Numbered from the stretch's first letter, positions 13,388 through 24,183 are shown. The stretch: 64,000 nt of DNA from Pseudomonadota bacterium (GCA_020161065.1 JAIUPH010000030.1:1-64000), one strand, 5' to 3'. Program-made: numbers and translations. The notes: a model not told the origin generated them from the sequence alone.

Positions 13388-14242
13388 TCAGGCGGAAAAG
13401 AAACGCTCGACCAGCGCGTACTGCTCGGGCGTGTTCAGGGCCGGCGCGTGGCCGCAGCCGGCGATCGTTGCCACCACTGCGCGCGGGCCGCGCGTGCGCA
13501 TGGCCTCGGCCACTTCGGGCAGCAGCAGGTCGGAGCTTTCGCCGCGCAGGCACAGCACGGGAATGCTCAGCGAGTCCCAGGCGTCCCACTGGCGGTAGTC
13601 GTCGGGGTGGTGGACGAACTGCTGCACCATCGCCGGGTCGTAGTGCGGCGTCACGCGGCCGTCGGGCAGGCGGCGCATCGAGGTCTCGGCGAGCAGCCGC
13701 CACATCGCGTCGCTCAGCCAGCCGTAGGGCCGGTAGACGGTGCGGAAGTACTGCTCCAGCTCGTGCATGGTCGCGAAGGCCGGCGGGCTGCCGGCATAAC
13801 TGCGGATGCGGTGCACCGCCGACTCGGCCAGCTCGGGCCCGATGTCGTTGAGCACCAGGCGCTGGATGCGGCCGCGCAAGGCGCCGGCCGCGGCGCGCAG
13901 GCCGATCGCGCCGCCCATGCTGGTGCCCAGCCACAGGCAGTCGCGCACGCCCAGCTGGTCCAGCAGCGAAACGGCCTGCCGCTCGTAGAAGGCCAGGCAG
14001 TACTCGGTGGCCGGCGCCGGGCTCCATTGGCTGAAGCCGCGGCCCAGCGTGTCGGGACAGATCACGCGCCAGCGCGTGGCCAGCTCGGCGGCGATGTGGT
14101 CCATGTCGCGCCCGGTGCGCGCCAGGCCGTGCCAGGCCACCACCACCTCGGGCTTGTCGGCGCCCCATTCGGTGACGTGCAATTCGCGGCCTTCGCAGAC
14201 CAGGTAGCGGGAGGTCGGCGCGGGCCGGGGCGTGGGCGTCAT
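13388..14242 (-). CDS. Cytoplasmic alpha/beta hydrolase
   Basis: A 284-residue hydrolase without a signal peptide. It shows the VVVAWHGLARTG oxyanion region, the nucleophile elbow LGTSMGGAIG (Ser in GTSMGG), LVLNDIGPE, an acid residue after PVLCLRGESSDLLLP and the catalytic His in GCGHAPALN. The start overlaps the livM stop (ATGA at 14239-14242), so it is translated with the transporter. A role in cleaving the imported substrate is inferred from this coupling. It could be an esterase, lactonase or ring-cleavage product hydrolase. Confidence 0.88.
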   Translation of the reverse strand: MTPTPRPAPTSRYLVCEGRELHVTEWGADKPEVVVAWHGLARTGRDMDHIAAELATRWRVICPDTLGRGFSQWSPAPATEYCLAFYERQAVSLLDQLGVRDCLWLGTSMGGAIGLRAAAGALRGRIQRLVLNDIGPELAESAVHRIRSYAGSPPAFATMHELEQYFRTVYRPYGWLSDAMWRLLAETSMRRLPDGRVTPHYDPAMVQQFVHHPDDYRQWDAWDSLSIPVLCLRGESSDLLLPEVAEAMRTRGPRAVVATIAGCGHAPALNTPEQYALVERFFSA

Positions 14243-15315
14243 GGGCGGCTCTTGGGCCAGGTCAGCGCGCGCAGGCGGCCGACGATGCCGGTGGGGAAGT
14301 GGTAGACCGACAGCACGAACAGCACGCCCAGCCACAGCAGCCAGCGGTCGGGCGAGACGATTTGCGAGAGCACCGGCACGCCGTCCAGCGCGCCGGCGCC
14401 GAGCTTCAGCAGGTCTTGCAGGTAGTTCTGCGCCAGCACGAACAGCGCCGCGCCGACCACCGCGCCGTACATCGTGCCCATGCCGCCGATCACCACGATG
14501 AGCAGGATGTCGAGCATGATCTCGAAGCTCAGCGTCGTGTCGGGCCCCACGTAGCGCAGCCACAGCGCCAGCAGCGCGCCGGCCAGCGTGGCGAAGGCGG
14601 CCGACAGCACGTTGCTCCAGGTGCGGTAGACCACGGTCGAGTAGCCGATGGCCTCGGCGCGGAAGTCGTTCTCGCGGATGGCCTGCAGCACGCGGCCGAA
14701 CGGCGAGTTGACGATGCGCAGCAGCGCCAGGAACAGCAGCGCGACGGCGACGAACAGCAGGTAGTAGGTGACGATCTTGCCGTCGATGGCCAGGCCCAGC
14801 AGCGGGCTTTCGAAAGGCTCGAACGACGGGCTCAGCACCTCGGGGTTCTTGAAGGTCAGCCCGTCCTCGCCGCCGGTGAAGTCCGACAGCTGCGACGCCA
14901 AGGTTTGAAAAGCGCTGGCCACCGCGAGCGTGATCATCGCGTAGAAGATCGCCTTCACGCGCAGCGAGAACAGGCCGATCAGCAGCGACAGCAGCAGCGA
15001 GACCGCCAGCGCCGCCGCGGTGCCCAGCAGCACCGCCCCGAAGCCGGCGCCCAGCCGCGTGCTGGCGATGGCCACGCCGTAGGCGCCGATGCCGAAGAAC
15101 ATGGTGTGCGCGAAGCTGACGATGCCGGTGTAGCCCAGCAGCAGGTCGAAGCTGGCCACCAGCAGGATGAAGACCAGCATCTTGGCCGCCACCGCCAGCG
15201 CCTTGGCGCCGGGAAAGGCGAACGGCGCGACAGCCAGCCCGAGCACGATGACGACCAGCGCCAGCGCCAGCCAGCGGCTGCGCGGGCGGTCGTGGGAGAG
15301 GATGCGGTCCAGCAT
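14239..15315 (-). CDS. livM: Branched-chain-type ABC transporter permease LivM
   Basis: A 358-residue inner-membrane permease with about nine hydrophobic helices and the family signature GYTGIVSFAHTMFFGIGAYG. The C-terminal half has ENDFRAEAIGYSTVVYRTWSN-type coupling helices and MYGAVVGAALFVLAQNYLQD. It works with LivH, LivG and LivF to import amino acids or, often in this order, short organic or aromatic acids. It is followed by an overlapping hydrolase gene and lies 11 bp downstream of livH. Confidence 0.93.
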   Translation of the reverse strand: MLDRILSHDRPRSRWLALALVVIVLGLAVAPFAFPGAKALAVAAKMLVFILLVASFDLLLGYTGIVSFAHTMFFGIGAYGVAIASTRLGAGFGAVLLGTAAALAVSLLLSLLIGLFSLRVKAIFYAMITLAVASAFQTLASQLSDFTGGEDGLTFKNPEVLSPSFEPFESPLLGLAIDGKIVTYYLLFVAVALLFLALLRIVNSPFGRVLQAIRENDFRAEAIGYSTVVYRTWSNVLSAAFATLAGALLALWLRYVGPDTTLSFEIMLDILLIVVIGGMGTMYGAVVGAALFVLAQNYLQDLLKLGAGALDGVPVLSQIVSPDRWLLWLGVLFVLSVYHFPTGIVGRLRALTWPKSRP

Positions 15316-15326
15316 GGCTTTCGACT

Positions 15327-16346
15327 TCAGCGGTTGGTGACCGGGTAAAGCCCCTGCGGCCGCCACAACAGCACCGCCACCATCAGCGCGATGTTGGAGA
15401 ACAGCGCCACCTTGGGCGCCAGGAAGCCGGTGTAGTTGGCCATCAGCCCGACCAGCAGCGCGCCGACGAAGCAGCCCAGCGTCGAGCCCAGGCCGCCGAT
15501 GATGATGACGATGAACAGCAGCACGTTGATCTGCGCGCCCATCTGCACCGAGACGTTCTGCTGGTACAGCGCCCACAGCACGCCGCCGAGCCCGGCCAGC
15601 GCCGAGCCGGCGACGAAGACGCCGACGAACAGCCGCCGGATGCGGTAGCCCAGCGACTCGACCATCTCGCGGTCCTGCACGCCGGCGCGGATCAGCAATC
15701 CGATCTTGGTGCGCGCCAGCGTCCAGGCCAGCAGCGCGAAGACCACGAGGCCGATGCCGCCGGCCAGCAGCCGGTACTTCTCGATCGCCGCGTCGCCCAG
15801 CAGGTAGGCGCCGCGCAGGATCTCGGGCAGCGGCAGCGCAATCGGCAGCGGGCCCCAGATGACCTTGATGATCTCTTCGCCGACGATCATGCCGCCCATG
15901 GTGATCAGGATCTGCTTCAGGTGCAGGCCGTAGACCGGGCGAACGATCACGCGCTCGAAAGCCCAGCCGACGGCGCCGGCCACCGCCATCGCCACCCCCA
16001 TCGCGGCGAACACCGCCACCAGGCTTTGCCAGCCGCCTTGCCCGATGAAGCCGGCCATCCCGCCCATCACGCTGGTGGCCATGAAGGCGCCGAGCGCGAT
16101 GAACACGCCGTGGCCGAAGTTCAGCACGTCCATCAGGCCGAAAACCAAAGTTAGCCCGGAGGCAATCACGAAGATGATCAGCCCCATCGCGAGGCCGGCG
16201 ACGGTCAGCGTCAGCCAGCTGCTGGGACTGCCGACCGCGGGCAATGCCAGCGCCATCAGCGCGAGCAGCAGCACGATCGGCTTCCAGTCGAAGCGGGCCT
16301 TGGGGATCTCGGCCGCCGCGGCGGCGGGCATCGTCGTCGTGTTCAT
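15327..16346 (-). CDS. livH: Branched-chain-type ABC transporter permease LivH
   Basis: A 339-residue permease with several membrane helices and the signature GLMDVLNFGHGVFIALGAF near residue 90. The coupling region has RAGVQDREMVESLGY. It pairs with LivM. The start at 16346 overlaps the livF stop (ATGA), so the two are translationally coupled. The N-terminal tail of about 25 residues is longer than usual and rich in Ala. Confidence 0.93.
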   Translation of the reverse strand: MNTTTMPAAAAAEIPKARFDWKPIVLLLALMALALPAVGSPSSWLTLTVAGLAMGLIIFVIASGLTLVFGLMDVLNFGHGVFIALGAFMATSVMGGMAGFIGQGGWQSLVAVFAAMGVAMAVAGAVGWAFERVIVRPVYGLHLKQILITMGGMIVGEEIIKVIWGPLPIALPLPEILRGAYLLGDAAIEKYRLLAGGIGLVVFALLAWTLARTKIGLLIRAGVQDREMVESLGYRIRRLFVGVFVAGSALAGLGGVLWALYQQNVSVQMGAQINVLLFIVIIIGGLGSTLGCFVGALLVGLMANYTGFLAPKVALFSNIALMVAVLLWRPQGLYPVTNR

Positions 16347-17083
16347 TGGTGCGCCCCCAGCGACAGCCCCAGCAGCCGCTGCTGCAGCGCGGCGTCGGCC
16401 GCCAGCTCGGCCATCGCGCCGCGGTGCACGACGCGGCCGTCGTCCATCACCGCCACGGTGTCGCCCAGCGCCATGGCCATCAGGAAGTTCTGCTCGACCA
16501 GCAAAATGGTCGTGCGCTGGCGCTTCAGCTCGCGCAGAGCGCCGATCAGGTTCTGGATGATGGCCGGCGCCAGGCCCTTGCTGGGCTCGTCGATCAGGAT
16601 CAGCTTGCGCGGCTCGCAGATGGCGCGCGCCACCGCCAGCATCTGCTTCTGGCCGCCGGAGAGCTTGCCCGCCGGGTACAGCCAGAACTTCTTCAGCGCC
16701 GGAAAGAGGCCGAAGATCCAGTCCAGCCGCGCGCGGTCGAGCTCGCTTTCGTGGCGCGCGCCGCGGGCCGCCAGCACGATGTTCTCGCGCACCGTCAGGT
16801 CGGTGAAGATGCCCATGTTCTCGGGCACGTAGGCGATGCCGCGCGCCGCGATGTCGGGCGTGGCCAGTGCGTTCAAACGTTGGCCGTTGAAGCGCAGCTC
16901 GCCGTCCGAGGCCTTCCACAAGCCCATGATGGTGCGCAGCGTGGTCGTCTTGCCGGCGCCGTTGCGGCCCAGCAGCATGGTCACGCCGCCCTCGGGCACC
17001 GCGAAATCGACGCCGTGCAGGATGTGGTACGCGCCGATGTGCGTGTGCACGCCCTGCAGTTCGAGCATGGCGCTGCTGCTCAT
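16343..17083 (-). CDS. livF: ABC transporter ATP-binding protein LivF
   Basis: A 246-residue ATPase with Walker A LLGRNGAGKTTT, signature KLSGGQKQMLAVARA, Walker B RKLILIDEPSKGLAP and the switch His region VEQNFLMAMAL. The start at 17083 overlaps the livG stop; a second ATG at 17069 would also serve. It pairs with LivG as the nucleotide-binding dimer on the cytoplasmic face of LivHM. Confidence 0.93.
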   Translation of the reverse strand: MSSSAMLELQGVHTHIGAYHILHGVDFAVPEGGVTMLLGRNGAGKTTTLRTIMGLWKASDGELRFNGQRLNALATPDIAARGIAYVPENMGIFTDLTVRENIVLAARGARHESELDRARLDWIFGLFPALKKFWLYPAGKLSGGQKQMLAVARAICEPRKLILIDEPSKGLAPAIIQNLIGALRELKRQRTTILLVEQNFLMAMALGDTVAVMDDGRVVHRGAMAELAADAALQQRLLGLSLGAHQ

Positions 17084-17847
17084 ATCGCTTCCGCCGCCAT
17101 GCCGAGATAGGCCTCCTGCACCACCGGCGAGGCGATCACCGCGGCCGGCTCGCCGTCGGCGACGAGCTGGCCGTTGTTGAGCACGATGATGCGGTCCGAC
17201 AGCTCGCGCACCACGTCCATCTTGTGCTCGACCAGCAGGATCACGATGTCGCGCCGCGACTTCAGGCCGCGGATCAGGTCCAGCACCACCGGCACCTCGT
17301 CGACGCTCATGCCGGCGGTGGGCTCGTCGAACATGAAGACCTTGGGCTGCAGCGCGATCAGCAGCGCCACCTCCAGCTTGCGCTGGTCGCCGTGCGGCAG
17401 GCTGCTGGCGGCAGCGGCGGCGCGGTCGGCCAGCCGCACCTGGGCGAGCAGCGCGTCGGCTTCGTCGATCCAGGCCTTGCGGTCCAGCCACACGCGCCAC
17501 ATGTCCAGCGCGCCGCCGTGGCCGCGGCCGGCCTCGCGCGCCTGGATGGCCAGCCGCACGTTCTCGCGCACCGTCAGGTTGGGGAACAGCTGCGTCAACT
17601 GGAAGGCCCGGCCCAGCCCGCGCCGCGTGCGCTGCGGCGCCGGCAGCCGCGTGATGTCTTCGCCGGCCAGCAGCACCCGCCCCTCGCTGGCCGGCAACTG
17701 GCCCGAGATGAGGTTGAAGTACGTCGTCTTGCCGGCGCCGTTGGGGCCGACGATGGAGGTCAGCGTGCCCGGCGCGAAAGCGCAGGACACGTGGTCGACC
17801 GCCACGTGGCCGCCGAACCTGATGGTTAGGTCGTGGGTTTCGAGCAT
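17080..17847 (-). CDS. livG: ABC transporter ATP-binding protein LivG
   Basis: A 255-residue ATPase with Walker A SIVGPNGAGKTTYFN, Walker B KVFMFDEPTAGMS and the VEHKMDVVRELSD switch region. Upstream of Walker B the usual LSGG signature is changed to SLPHGDQRKLEVA, as in other LivG proteins. I chose MLETHDL (17847) because it matches family starts; 17871 is also in frame. A GC repeat separates it from the binding-protein gene. Confidence 0.92.
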   Translation of the reverse strand: MLETHDLTIRFGGHVAVDHVSCAFAPGTLTSIVGPNGAGKTTYFNLISGQLPASEGRVLLAGEDITRLPAPQRTRRGLGRAFQLTQLFPNLTVRENVRLAIQAREAGRGHGGALDMWRVWLDRKAWIDEADALLAQVRLADRAAAAASSLPHGDQRKLEVALLIALQPKVFMFDEPTAGMSVDEVPVVLDLIRGLKSRRDIVILLVEHKMDVVRELSDRIIVLNNGQLVADGEPAAVIASPVVQEAYLGMAAEAI

Positions 17848-17875
17848 GGACAACGCAGTTCGCAGGCACAACCAA

Positions 17876-17958
17876 GCGGACGCCGCGGATCCGGCTTGGC
17901 CGGGCCGCTGGCGTCGCCCCCTGGAGGGGGAGGCGGCGAAGCCGCTTCGGGGGTGGGA
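17876..17958. repeat. GC mosaic repeat within the transporter operon
   Basis: Between the binding-protein gene and livG lie GCCCCCTGGAGGGGGAGGC and GGCGAAGCCGCTTCG dyads, similar to the intergenic repeats at 12.3 and 27.8 kb. A hairpin after the binding-protein gene would favour more binding protein than ATPase, a common arrangement in ABC operons. That effect is inference. Confidence 0.5.
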
Positions 17959-17959
17959 C

Positions 17960-19171
17960 TTATCGCTTGTTGCGGATCGGGATGTCCAGCTCGCTGGCCG
18001 GAATCACGCGCACCAGCTCCGGCACGCCCCAGGCGAACGCGGGGTCGTTCTTGATGCGGAAGTGGTACATCTCCTGCATCGCCTGGTGGTCCTCCTTGCG
18101 GAAGGTCATCTTGCCCTTGGGCGTCTCGAAGCTCATGCCTTCCATCGCCGGGATCAGCTTGGCGGCGCTGGCGTCGCCGTTGGTCTTCTTCAGCGCTTCC
18201 ACCACCGCGATGGCGGCGCTCATGCCGCCGGCGGTGAAGAAGTCGGGCGGGCTCTTGAACTTGCTGTAGTGGTTGGCCACCAGCCACTCGTTGGCCTTGT
18301 TCTTCGGGATGCCGAAGTAGTAGTACAGCGCGCCTTCCATGCCGGGGAAGCTCTTGTAGGCCACCATCGCCGGCAGGATGTTGCCGCCGGTGGCCAGCTT
18401 GATGCCGAAGCGCTTGTCGAGGTCGAGGTCGGCGATCTTCGGGAACGGCGTCGGGCTGCCCGACCAGACGACCGACAAGTACTTCTTGCCCGGCTGGTCC
18501 TTGAGCTTGTCGATGATGCGCTGCAGCCCGGCGGTGAAGTCCGTCGTGCCCACCGGCAGGTATTCCTCGTGGACGATCTTGGCCTTCTTGGTGAAGTCCT
18601 TGGCGGCCTTGACGGCGTCGCGGCCGAAGGCGTTGTCGTTGGCCAGCACGGCGATCACGTTGCCCGCCTGGTCCATCGCGGCGGCGTTGGCGGCGGCGTC
18701 CTGGCTGCTGTTGCGGCCGGTGCGGAAGATGTACTTGTTCCACTTGTCGCCGGTGATCGAGTCGGCCACCGCCGGCTCGACCAGCAGGATCTTCTTGTAC
18801 TCCTCGGCCACCGGCAGCATCGCCAGGCCCACCGGGCTGGCGGTGGGGCCGACGGCGATGTCGGCCTTGTCGTCGGCATAGGCGGCGGCCAGCGCGGCCT
18901 TGCCGACGTCGGGCTTGCCCTGGTCGTCCTTCTCGATCACCACCAGCTTCTTGCCGGCCACGGTCATGGTGCCGCCGGTGGCGTAGTCCAGGCCCAGGTT
19001 GAAGCCGACGATCATCTGCTTGGCATAGGCTTCCAGCGGGCCGGTCTTGCTCTGGATCAGCGCGATCTTGACCTCACCCTTGTTCTGCGCCCAGGCGGCC
19101 GGCGCGGCCACCAGGCCGGCAGCCAGTGCCGTGGTCAGCAGGGTGAAGGAAAACGGGCGGCGGCGAATCAT
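17960..19171 (-). CDS. livK: Branched-chain-type ABC transporter binding protein
   Basis: A 403-residue periplasmic protein of the Peripla_BP_6 family. The signal peptide runs from MIRRRPFSF to about residue 29 (AAPAAWA-QN). The mature part begins GEVKIALIQSKTGPLEAYAK and has the AVGPTASPVGLAM and FRTGRNSSQDAAANAA ligand-lobe segments. It is the first gene of the cluster with livGFHM and two hydrolases. It is preceded by a sigma-54-type promoter 63-77 bp before the start. The ligand is unknown; relatives bind amides, short acids and aromatic acids as well as amino acids. Confidence 0.9.
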   Translation of the reverse strand: MIRRRPFSFTLLTTALAAGLVAAPAAWAQNKGEVKIALIQSKTGPLEAYAKQMIVGFNLGLDYATGGTMTVAGKKLVVIEKDDQGKPDVGKAALAAAYADDKADIAVGPTASPVGLAMLPVAEEYKKILLVEPAVADSITGDKWNKYIFRTGRNSSQDAAANAAAMDQAGNVIAVLANDNAFGRDAVKAAKDFTKKAKIVHEEYLPVGTTDFTAGLQRIIDKLKDQPGKKYLSVVWSGSPTPFPKIADLDLDKRFGIKLATGGNILPAMVAYKSFPGMEGALYYYFGIPKNKANEWLVANHYSKFKSPPDFFTAGGMSAAIAVVEALKKTNGDASAAKLIPAMEGMSFETPKGKMTFRKEDHQAMQEMYHFRIKNDPAFAWGVPELVRVIPASELDIPIRNKR

Positions 19172-19233
19172 TTGGGGCGGTCTCCTGAAGCGCGGGCGGC
19201 GGCCGACATGGCCGCGGACATGCACGGCCTTGA

Positions 19234-19248
19234 GCAACGCGCGTGCCG
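19234..19248 (-). promoter_or_regulatory. Sigma-54 (-24/-12) promoter before livK
   Basis: Read on the minus strand the bases are CGGCACGCGCGTTGC, one mismatch from the consensus TGGCACGNNNNTTGC. The invariant GG (19247-19246) and GC (19235-19234) have the required ten-base spacing. Transcription would start near 19222, about 50 bases before the livK start. The upstream gene encodes a sigma-54 activator. Confidence 0.75.
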
Positions 19249-19391
19249 GCGGCGCAGTATCAGGCCCAAACTCGGTGCAAACCCTGAGGGTTGAAGTGCC
19301 TGAAGGCCGGTCAGCGGCTGTTCAACCGTGGACCATCGCGAGCGCTGGAAGCACTTTCAGCCCGGCTGTTCGATCTTCAGGCAGTTGCTTT

Positions 19392-19428
19392 GTTCGAATA
19401 ACAGGCAATCGAGTCGATCGATCGCCTG

Positions 19429-19438
<10 letters not shown>
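19392..19438. promoter_or_regulatory. 12-bp dyad, candidate activator site or terminator
   Basis: CGAATAACAGGC (19395-19406) and GCCTGTTATTCG (19424-19435) are perfect inverted repeats. The flanking bases 19392-19393 also pair with 19437-19438, and the loop is 17 bp. The right arm includes the stop codon of the activator gene. The centre is about 190 bp upstream of the predicted livK transcription start, a usual distance for a sigma-54 activator site. It has no T-tract, so a regulatory dyad is as likely as a terminator. Confidence 0.5.
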
Positions 19439-21012
<1,574 letters not shown>

Positions 21013-21084
21013 GGGGGCGACTCTACTGCGGCCGCCGGCGGCACCCGGTTGTGCATTTTGTAATTACAGCGTTACGATGCCGCC

Positions 21085-21777
21085 ATGCCCGATCCCATCC
21101 CGCTGCGCGGCAGCTCCCTGCACGACGGCGTCGCCGCGCGGCTGCGCGCGATGATCTTCGACGCCGAGCTCGGCGCCGGCGACTGGGTCGACGAGAAGGC
21201 GCTGGCCGCCGCCTGGCAGATCAGCCGCACGCCGCTGCGCGAGGCGCTGAAGGTGCTGGCCAGCGAAGGCCTGGTGGAACTGGTGCCGCACCGCGGCTGC
21301 CGCGTCGCGGCGATCGGCGACGACGATGCCGACGACCTGTTCCCGGTGATGGCGCTGCTGGAAGGCCGCTGCGCCTTCGAGGCGGTGCGCAACGCCGACG
21401 AGGCGGCGCTGGCCGCGCTGCGCCACCTGCACGCCGAGCTGGAGCGCCACGCCGCCGCCGGCGACAGCGACGGCTACTACCGCGCCAACCACGACTTCCA
21501 CAGCCGCGTGCAGGCGCTGGCCGACAACCGCTGGCTCGACCGCGTGACCGGCGACCTGCGCCGCTTCATGCGGCTGCTGCGCGGCCGGCAGCTGCAGTGG
21601 CCGGGGCGGCTGCAATCGTCGCTCAACGAACACCGCGTGCTGATGGATGCTTTCGAGCAGCGCGACGCCGCGCGCGCCGAGCGCGCGATGCACGACCACC
21701 TGCTGGCCCAGCTCGCGGCGCTGAAGAAGCTGCGCGGCCGGCGCAGCGCCGCCCAGGGGAAACGCCATGCTCGATGA
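21085..21777 (+). CDS. matR: GntR/FadR-family regulator of malonate use
   Basis: A 230-residue repressor-type protein. The N-terminal winged helix (VAARLRAMIFDAELGAGDWV, AAAWQISRTPLREALKVLASEGL) is followed by an FCD ligand domain with metal-binding-type residues (HDFHSRV, NEHRVLMDAF). It lies first in the malonate cluster and its last 11 bases overlap the decarboxylase start, so MatR is the natural assignment. The activator gene is divergent, 72 bp away. Confidence 0.85.
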   Translation: MPDPIPLRGSSLHDGVAARLRAMIFDAELGAGDWVDEKALAAAWQISRTPLREALKVLASEGLVELVPHRGCRVAAIGDDDADDLFPVMALLEGRCAFEAVRNADEAALAALRHLHAELERHAAAGDSDGYYRANHDFHSRVQALADNRWLDRVTGDLRRFMRLLRGRQLQWPGRLQSSLNEHRVLMDAFEQRDAARAERAMHDHLLAQLAALKKLRGRRSAAQGKRHAR

Positions 21778-23074
21778 ACTCCGCCAGGCCGCGGCGCGCC
21801 AGCGCCGCCGCCGCACGCTGAAGGCGCTGACGCTGGGCGCGCGCCAGTTGCTGTCGGAGCGCGGCGAGATGAACGGCATGGCCGTCGCCGGCACGCTGGT
21901 CGAGCAGATCGACCGCCTCGAAGCCGACGAGCTGAACGCCTTCTTCGAGCGCCTGGCCAGCGACTTCGGGCCCGACCCGGCGCAGGTGCTGCAGCTCGCC
22001 CAGGCCTGGGCCGGCGAGCCCAGCGCGGCGCGGCTGATCGCGCTGACGCAGGCGGTGGAGCCGCCGCGCCAGGAGCTGCTGCGCCGCCTCAACCGCGCCC
22101 CCGGCGGCACGGCCGCCATCCTGCGCCTGCGCCGCGCGCTGCTGCGCGTGCTGCCCCGGCGGCCCGAGCTGGCGGCGCTGGAAGCCGACTGGCTGCACCT
22201 GCTGACGAGCTGGTTCAACCCCGGCTTCCTGCAGATGCGGCAAGTCGACTGGAACGCGCCGGCGCAGTTGCTGGAGAAGCTGATCCTGCACGAAGCGGTG
22301 CACGAGATCGACGGCTGGGACGACCTGCGCCGCCGCCTGCAGCCCGACCGCCGCTGCTTCGCCTTCTTCCACCCGCAGCTGCCCGACGAGCCGCTGATCT
22401 TCGTCGAGGTGGCGCTGCTGCCGCAGATGCCCGAAGCGATCGCGCCGCTGATCGACAAGGCCTCCACGCCGCTGCCGCCGGAGCAGTTCCGCGTCGCCTG
22501 CTTCTACAGCATCAGCAACTGCGAGCCGGGGCTGCGCGGCGTGTCGCTGGGCAACTTCCTGATCAAGAACGTCGCCCAGCAACTGCAGCGCGAGCTGCCG
22601 CGCATCAAGACCTTCTGCACGCTGTCGCCCATTCCCGGCTTCGCCGCCTGGCTGCTGGCCGCGCCCGACCTGGCCGCACTGCCGGGGCTGCGCAAGCCGC
22701 AGGTCGACGGCCTGCTGGCCGCCTGGCAGCGCCTGCAGGCCGCCACCGGCGGCGAGTGGACGGCGCTGCAGCACCCGGCCGTGCACGCCAAGCTGGACGA
22801 CGCCGACCGCGCCGCGCTGCAGCGCCTGTGCGCGGCCTACCTGCTGCAGCTGGCGCCCACGCCGGGCGGCGACCCGGTGGCGCGCTTCCACCTCGACAAC
22901 GGCGCACGGCTGGAGCGCATCAATCTCCGTGGCAACATGTCGCCCAAGGGCCTGCGCCAGGCGCTGGGGCTGATGGTCAACTACCGCTACGACCTCGACC
23001 GCATCGAAGCCAGCCACAGCCAGTTCCGCCAGGGCGAGGTGGCGCGCTCGCGCGCCGTGACCGCGCTGCTGTGA
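21767..23074 (+). CDS. matA: Malonyl-CoA decarboxylase
   Basis: A 435-residue enzyme that converts malonyl-CoA to acetyl-CoA and CO2. The N-terminal helical domain leads into a GNAT-like catalytic domain with FLQMRQVDWNAPAQLLEKLI, EAVHEIDGWDDLRRRL, the CoA-site region GLRGVSLGNFLIKNVA, and FCTLSPIPGF. The catalytic Ser-His pair is represented by TLSPIPGF and ARFHLDNGARLERIN. It overlaps matR and has an AGGGGAAA ribosome site. With the malonyl-CoA synthetase downstream it completes the malonate to acetyl-CoA route. Confidence 0.94.
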   Translation: MLDELRQAAARQRRRRTLKALTLGARQLLSERGEMNGMAVAGTLVEQIDRLEADELNAFFERLASDFGPDPAQVLQLAQAWAGEPSAARLIALTQAVEPPRQELLRRLNRAPGGTAAILRLRRALLRVLPRRPELAALEADWLHLLTSWFNPGFLQMRQVDWNAPAQLLEKLILHEAVHEIDGWDDLRRRLQPDRRCFAFFHPQLPDEPLIFVEVALLPQMPEAIAPLIDKASTPLPPEQFRVACFYSISNCEPGLRGVSLGNFLIKNVAQQLQRELPRIKTFCTLSPIPGFAAWLLAAPDLAALPGLRKPQVDGLLAAWQRLQAATGGEWTALQHPAVHAKLDDADRAALQRLCAAYLLQLAPTPGGDPVARFHLDNGARLERINLRGNMSPKGLRQALGLMVNYRYDLDRIEASHSQFRQGEVARSRAVTALL

Positions 23075-23172
23075 GTGGGCGGCGCTGCCCACGACGAAGC
23101 GACCACCACGAAGCGTCCACGACCAAGCGACCGCCCAAAAGACCACCCAAGAGACCCGAGGAGACCCGACCC

Positions 23173-24171
23173 ATGCCCCAGCGCCGCACCGCCCTCGCCC
23201 GCCTCACCCGATGGTCCCTGCTGGCGCTGGCCGCCGCCGCCGCGCCGCTGGCGGCGCTGGCCCAGGCCAGCGCCTGGCCGAGCAAGCCGGTGACCATCGT
23301 CGTGCCGTTCCCGCCCGGCGGCGGCACCGACGCCTTCGCGCGGCCGCTGTTCGCGCTGATGACCAAGAACCTGGGCCGCCAGTTCGTCATCGACAACAAG
23401 GGCGGCGCCGGCGGCACGCTGGGCGCCGGCATCGCGGCCAAGGCGGCGCCCGACGGCTACACCTTCTTCATGGGCGCGGTGCACCACTCGATCGCGCCGG
23501 CGATGTACCCGCGGCTCGACTACAACCTCGAAGCCGACTTCGTGCCCGTGGGCCTGATCTCCAGCGTGCCGCAGGTCATCGTCGTCAACCCGCAGCGCGT
23601 GGCCGCCAAGACGCTGCCCGAGTTGCTGGACACGCTGCGCAAGAACCCCGGCAAGCTGAACTACGGCTCGGCCGGCAACGGCACCAGCCACCACCTGGCC
23701 GGCGAGCTGTTCAAGCTGCAGACCAAGACCTTCATCACCCACATTCCCTACCGCGGCGCCGGGCCGATGCTGCAGGACCTGATCGCCGGCCAGGTCGACA
23801 TGGGCTTCGATGGCCTGGGCTCGTCGGCGGCGCACATCAAAGCCGGCCGGCTGCGCGCCATCGCGGTGGCCGCCAACCAGCCGGCGCCGGGCTTCCCCGA
23901 GGTGCCGCTGGCCAAGAACGGCGGCGCGCCCGACTACCTGGTGTCCACCTGGTACGGCCTGTGGGCGCCCAAGGGCACGCCCAAGGACGTGGTCGACAAG
24001 ATGGGCGCCGAGATGAAGAAGGCGCTGGAATCGCCCGAGCTGCGCGCCACCTGGACCGGCCTGGGCACCGACACCCCCAACCTCTACGGCGAGGCCTTCG
24101 GCGCCTTCGTCCACAACGAAATCAAGCGCTGGGCCGAGGTCGTCAAGAACTCCGGCGCAAAGCTCGACTAA
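23173..24171 (+). CDS. Bug/TctC-family receptor, malonate cluster
   Basis: A 332-residue periplasmic receptor with a signal peptide to ALAQA. The Bug signatures are present: WPSKPVTIVVPFPPGGGTD, GRQFVIDNKGGAGGTLGA and LNYGSAGNGTSHHLAGELFK. Such proteins feed tripartite tricarboxylate transporters (TctAB) or act as sensors. No tctA or tctB is in the window. Its place between matA and matB suggests a malonate ligand. The 98 bp upstream are a low-complexity run of GACGAAGCGACC-like and AAGACCACC-like units. Confidence 0.9.
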   Translation: MPQRRTALARLTRWSLLALAAAAAPLAALAQASAWPSKPVTIVVPFPPGGGTDAFARPLFALMTKNLGRQFVIDNKGGAGGTLGAGIAAKAAPDGYTFFMGAVHHSIAPAMYPRLDYNLEADFVPVGLISSVPQVIVVNPQRVAAKTLPELLDTLRKNPGKLNYGSAGNGTSHHLAGELFKLQTKTFITHIPYRGAGPMLQDLIAGQVDMGFDGLGSSAAHIKAGRLRAIAVAANQPAPGFPEVPLAKNGGAPDYLVSTWYGLWAPKGTPKDVVDKMGAEMKKALESPELRATWTGLGTDTPNLYGEAFGAFVHNEIKRWAEVVKNSGAKLD

Positions 24172-24183
24172 CTTTCCAAACGA

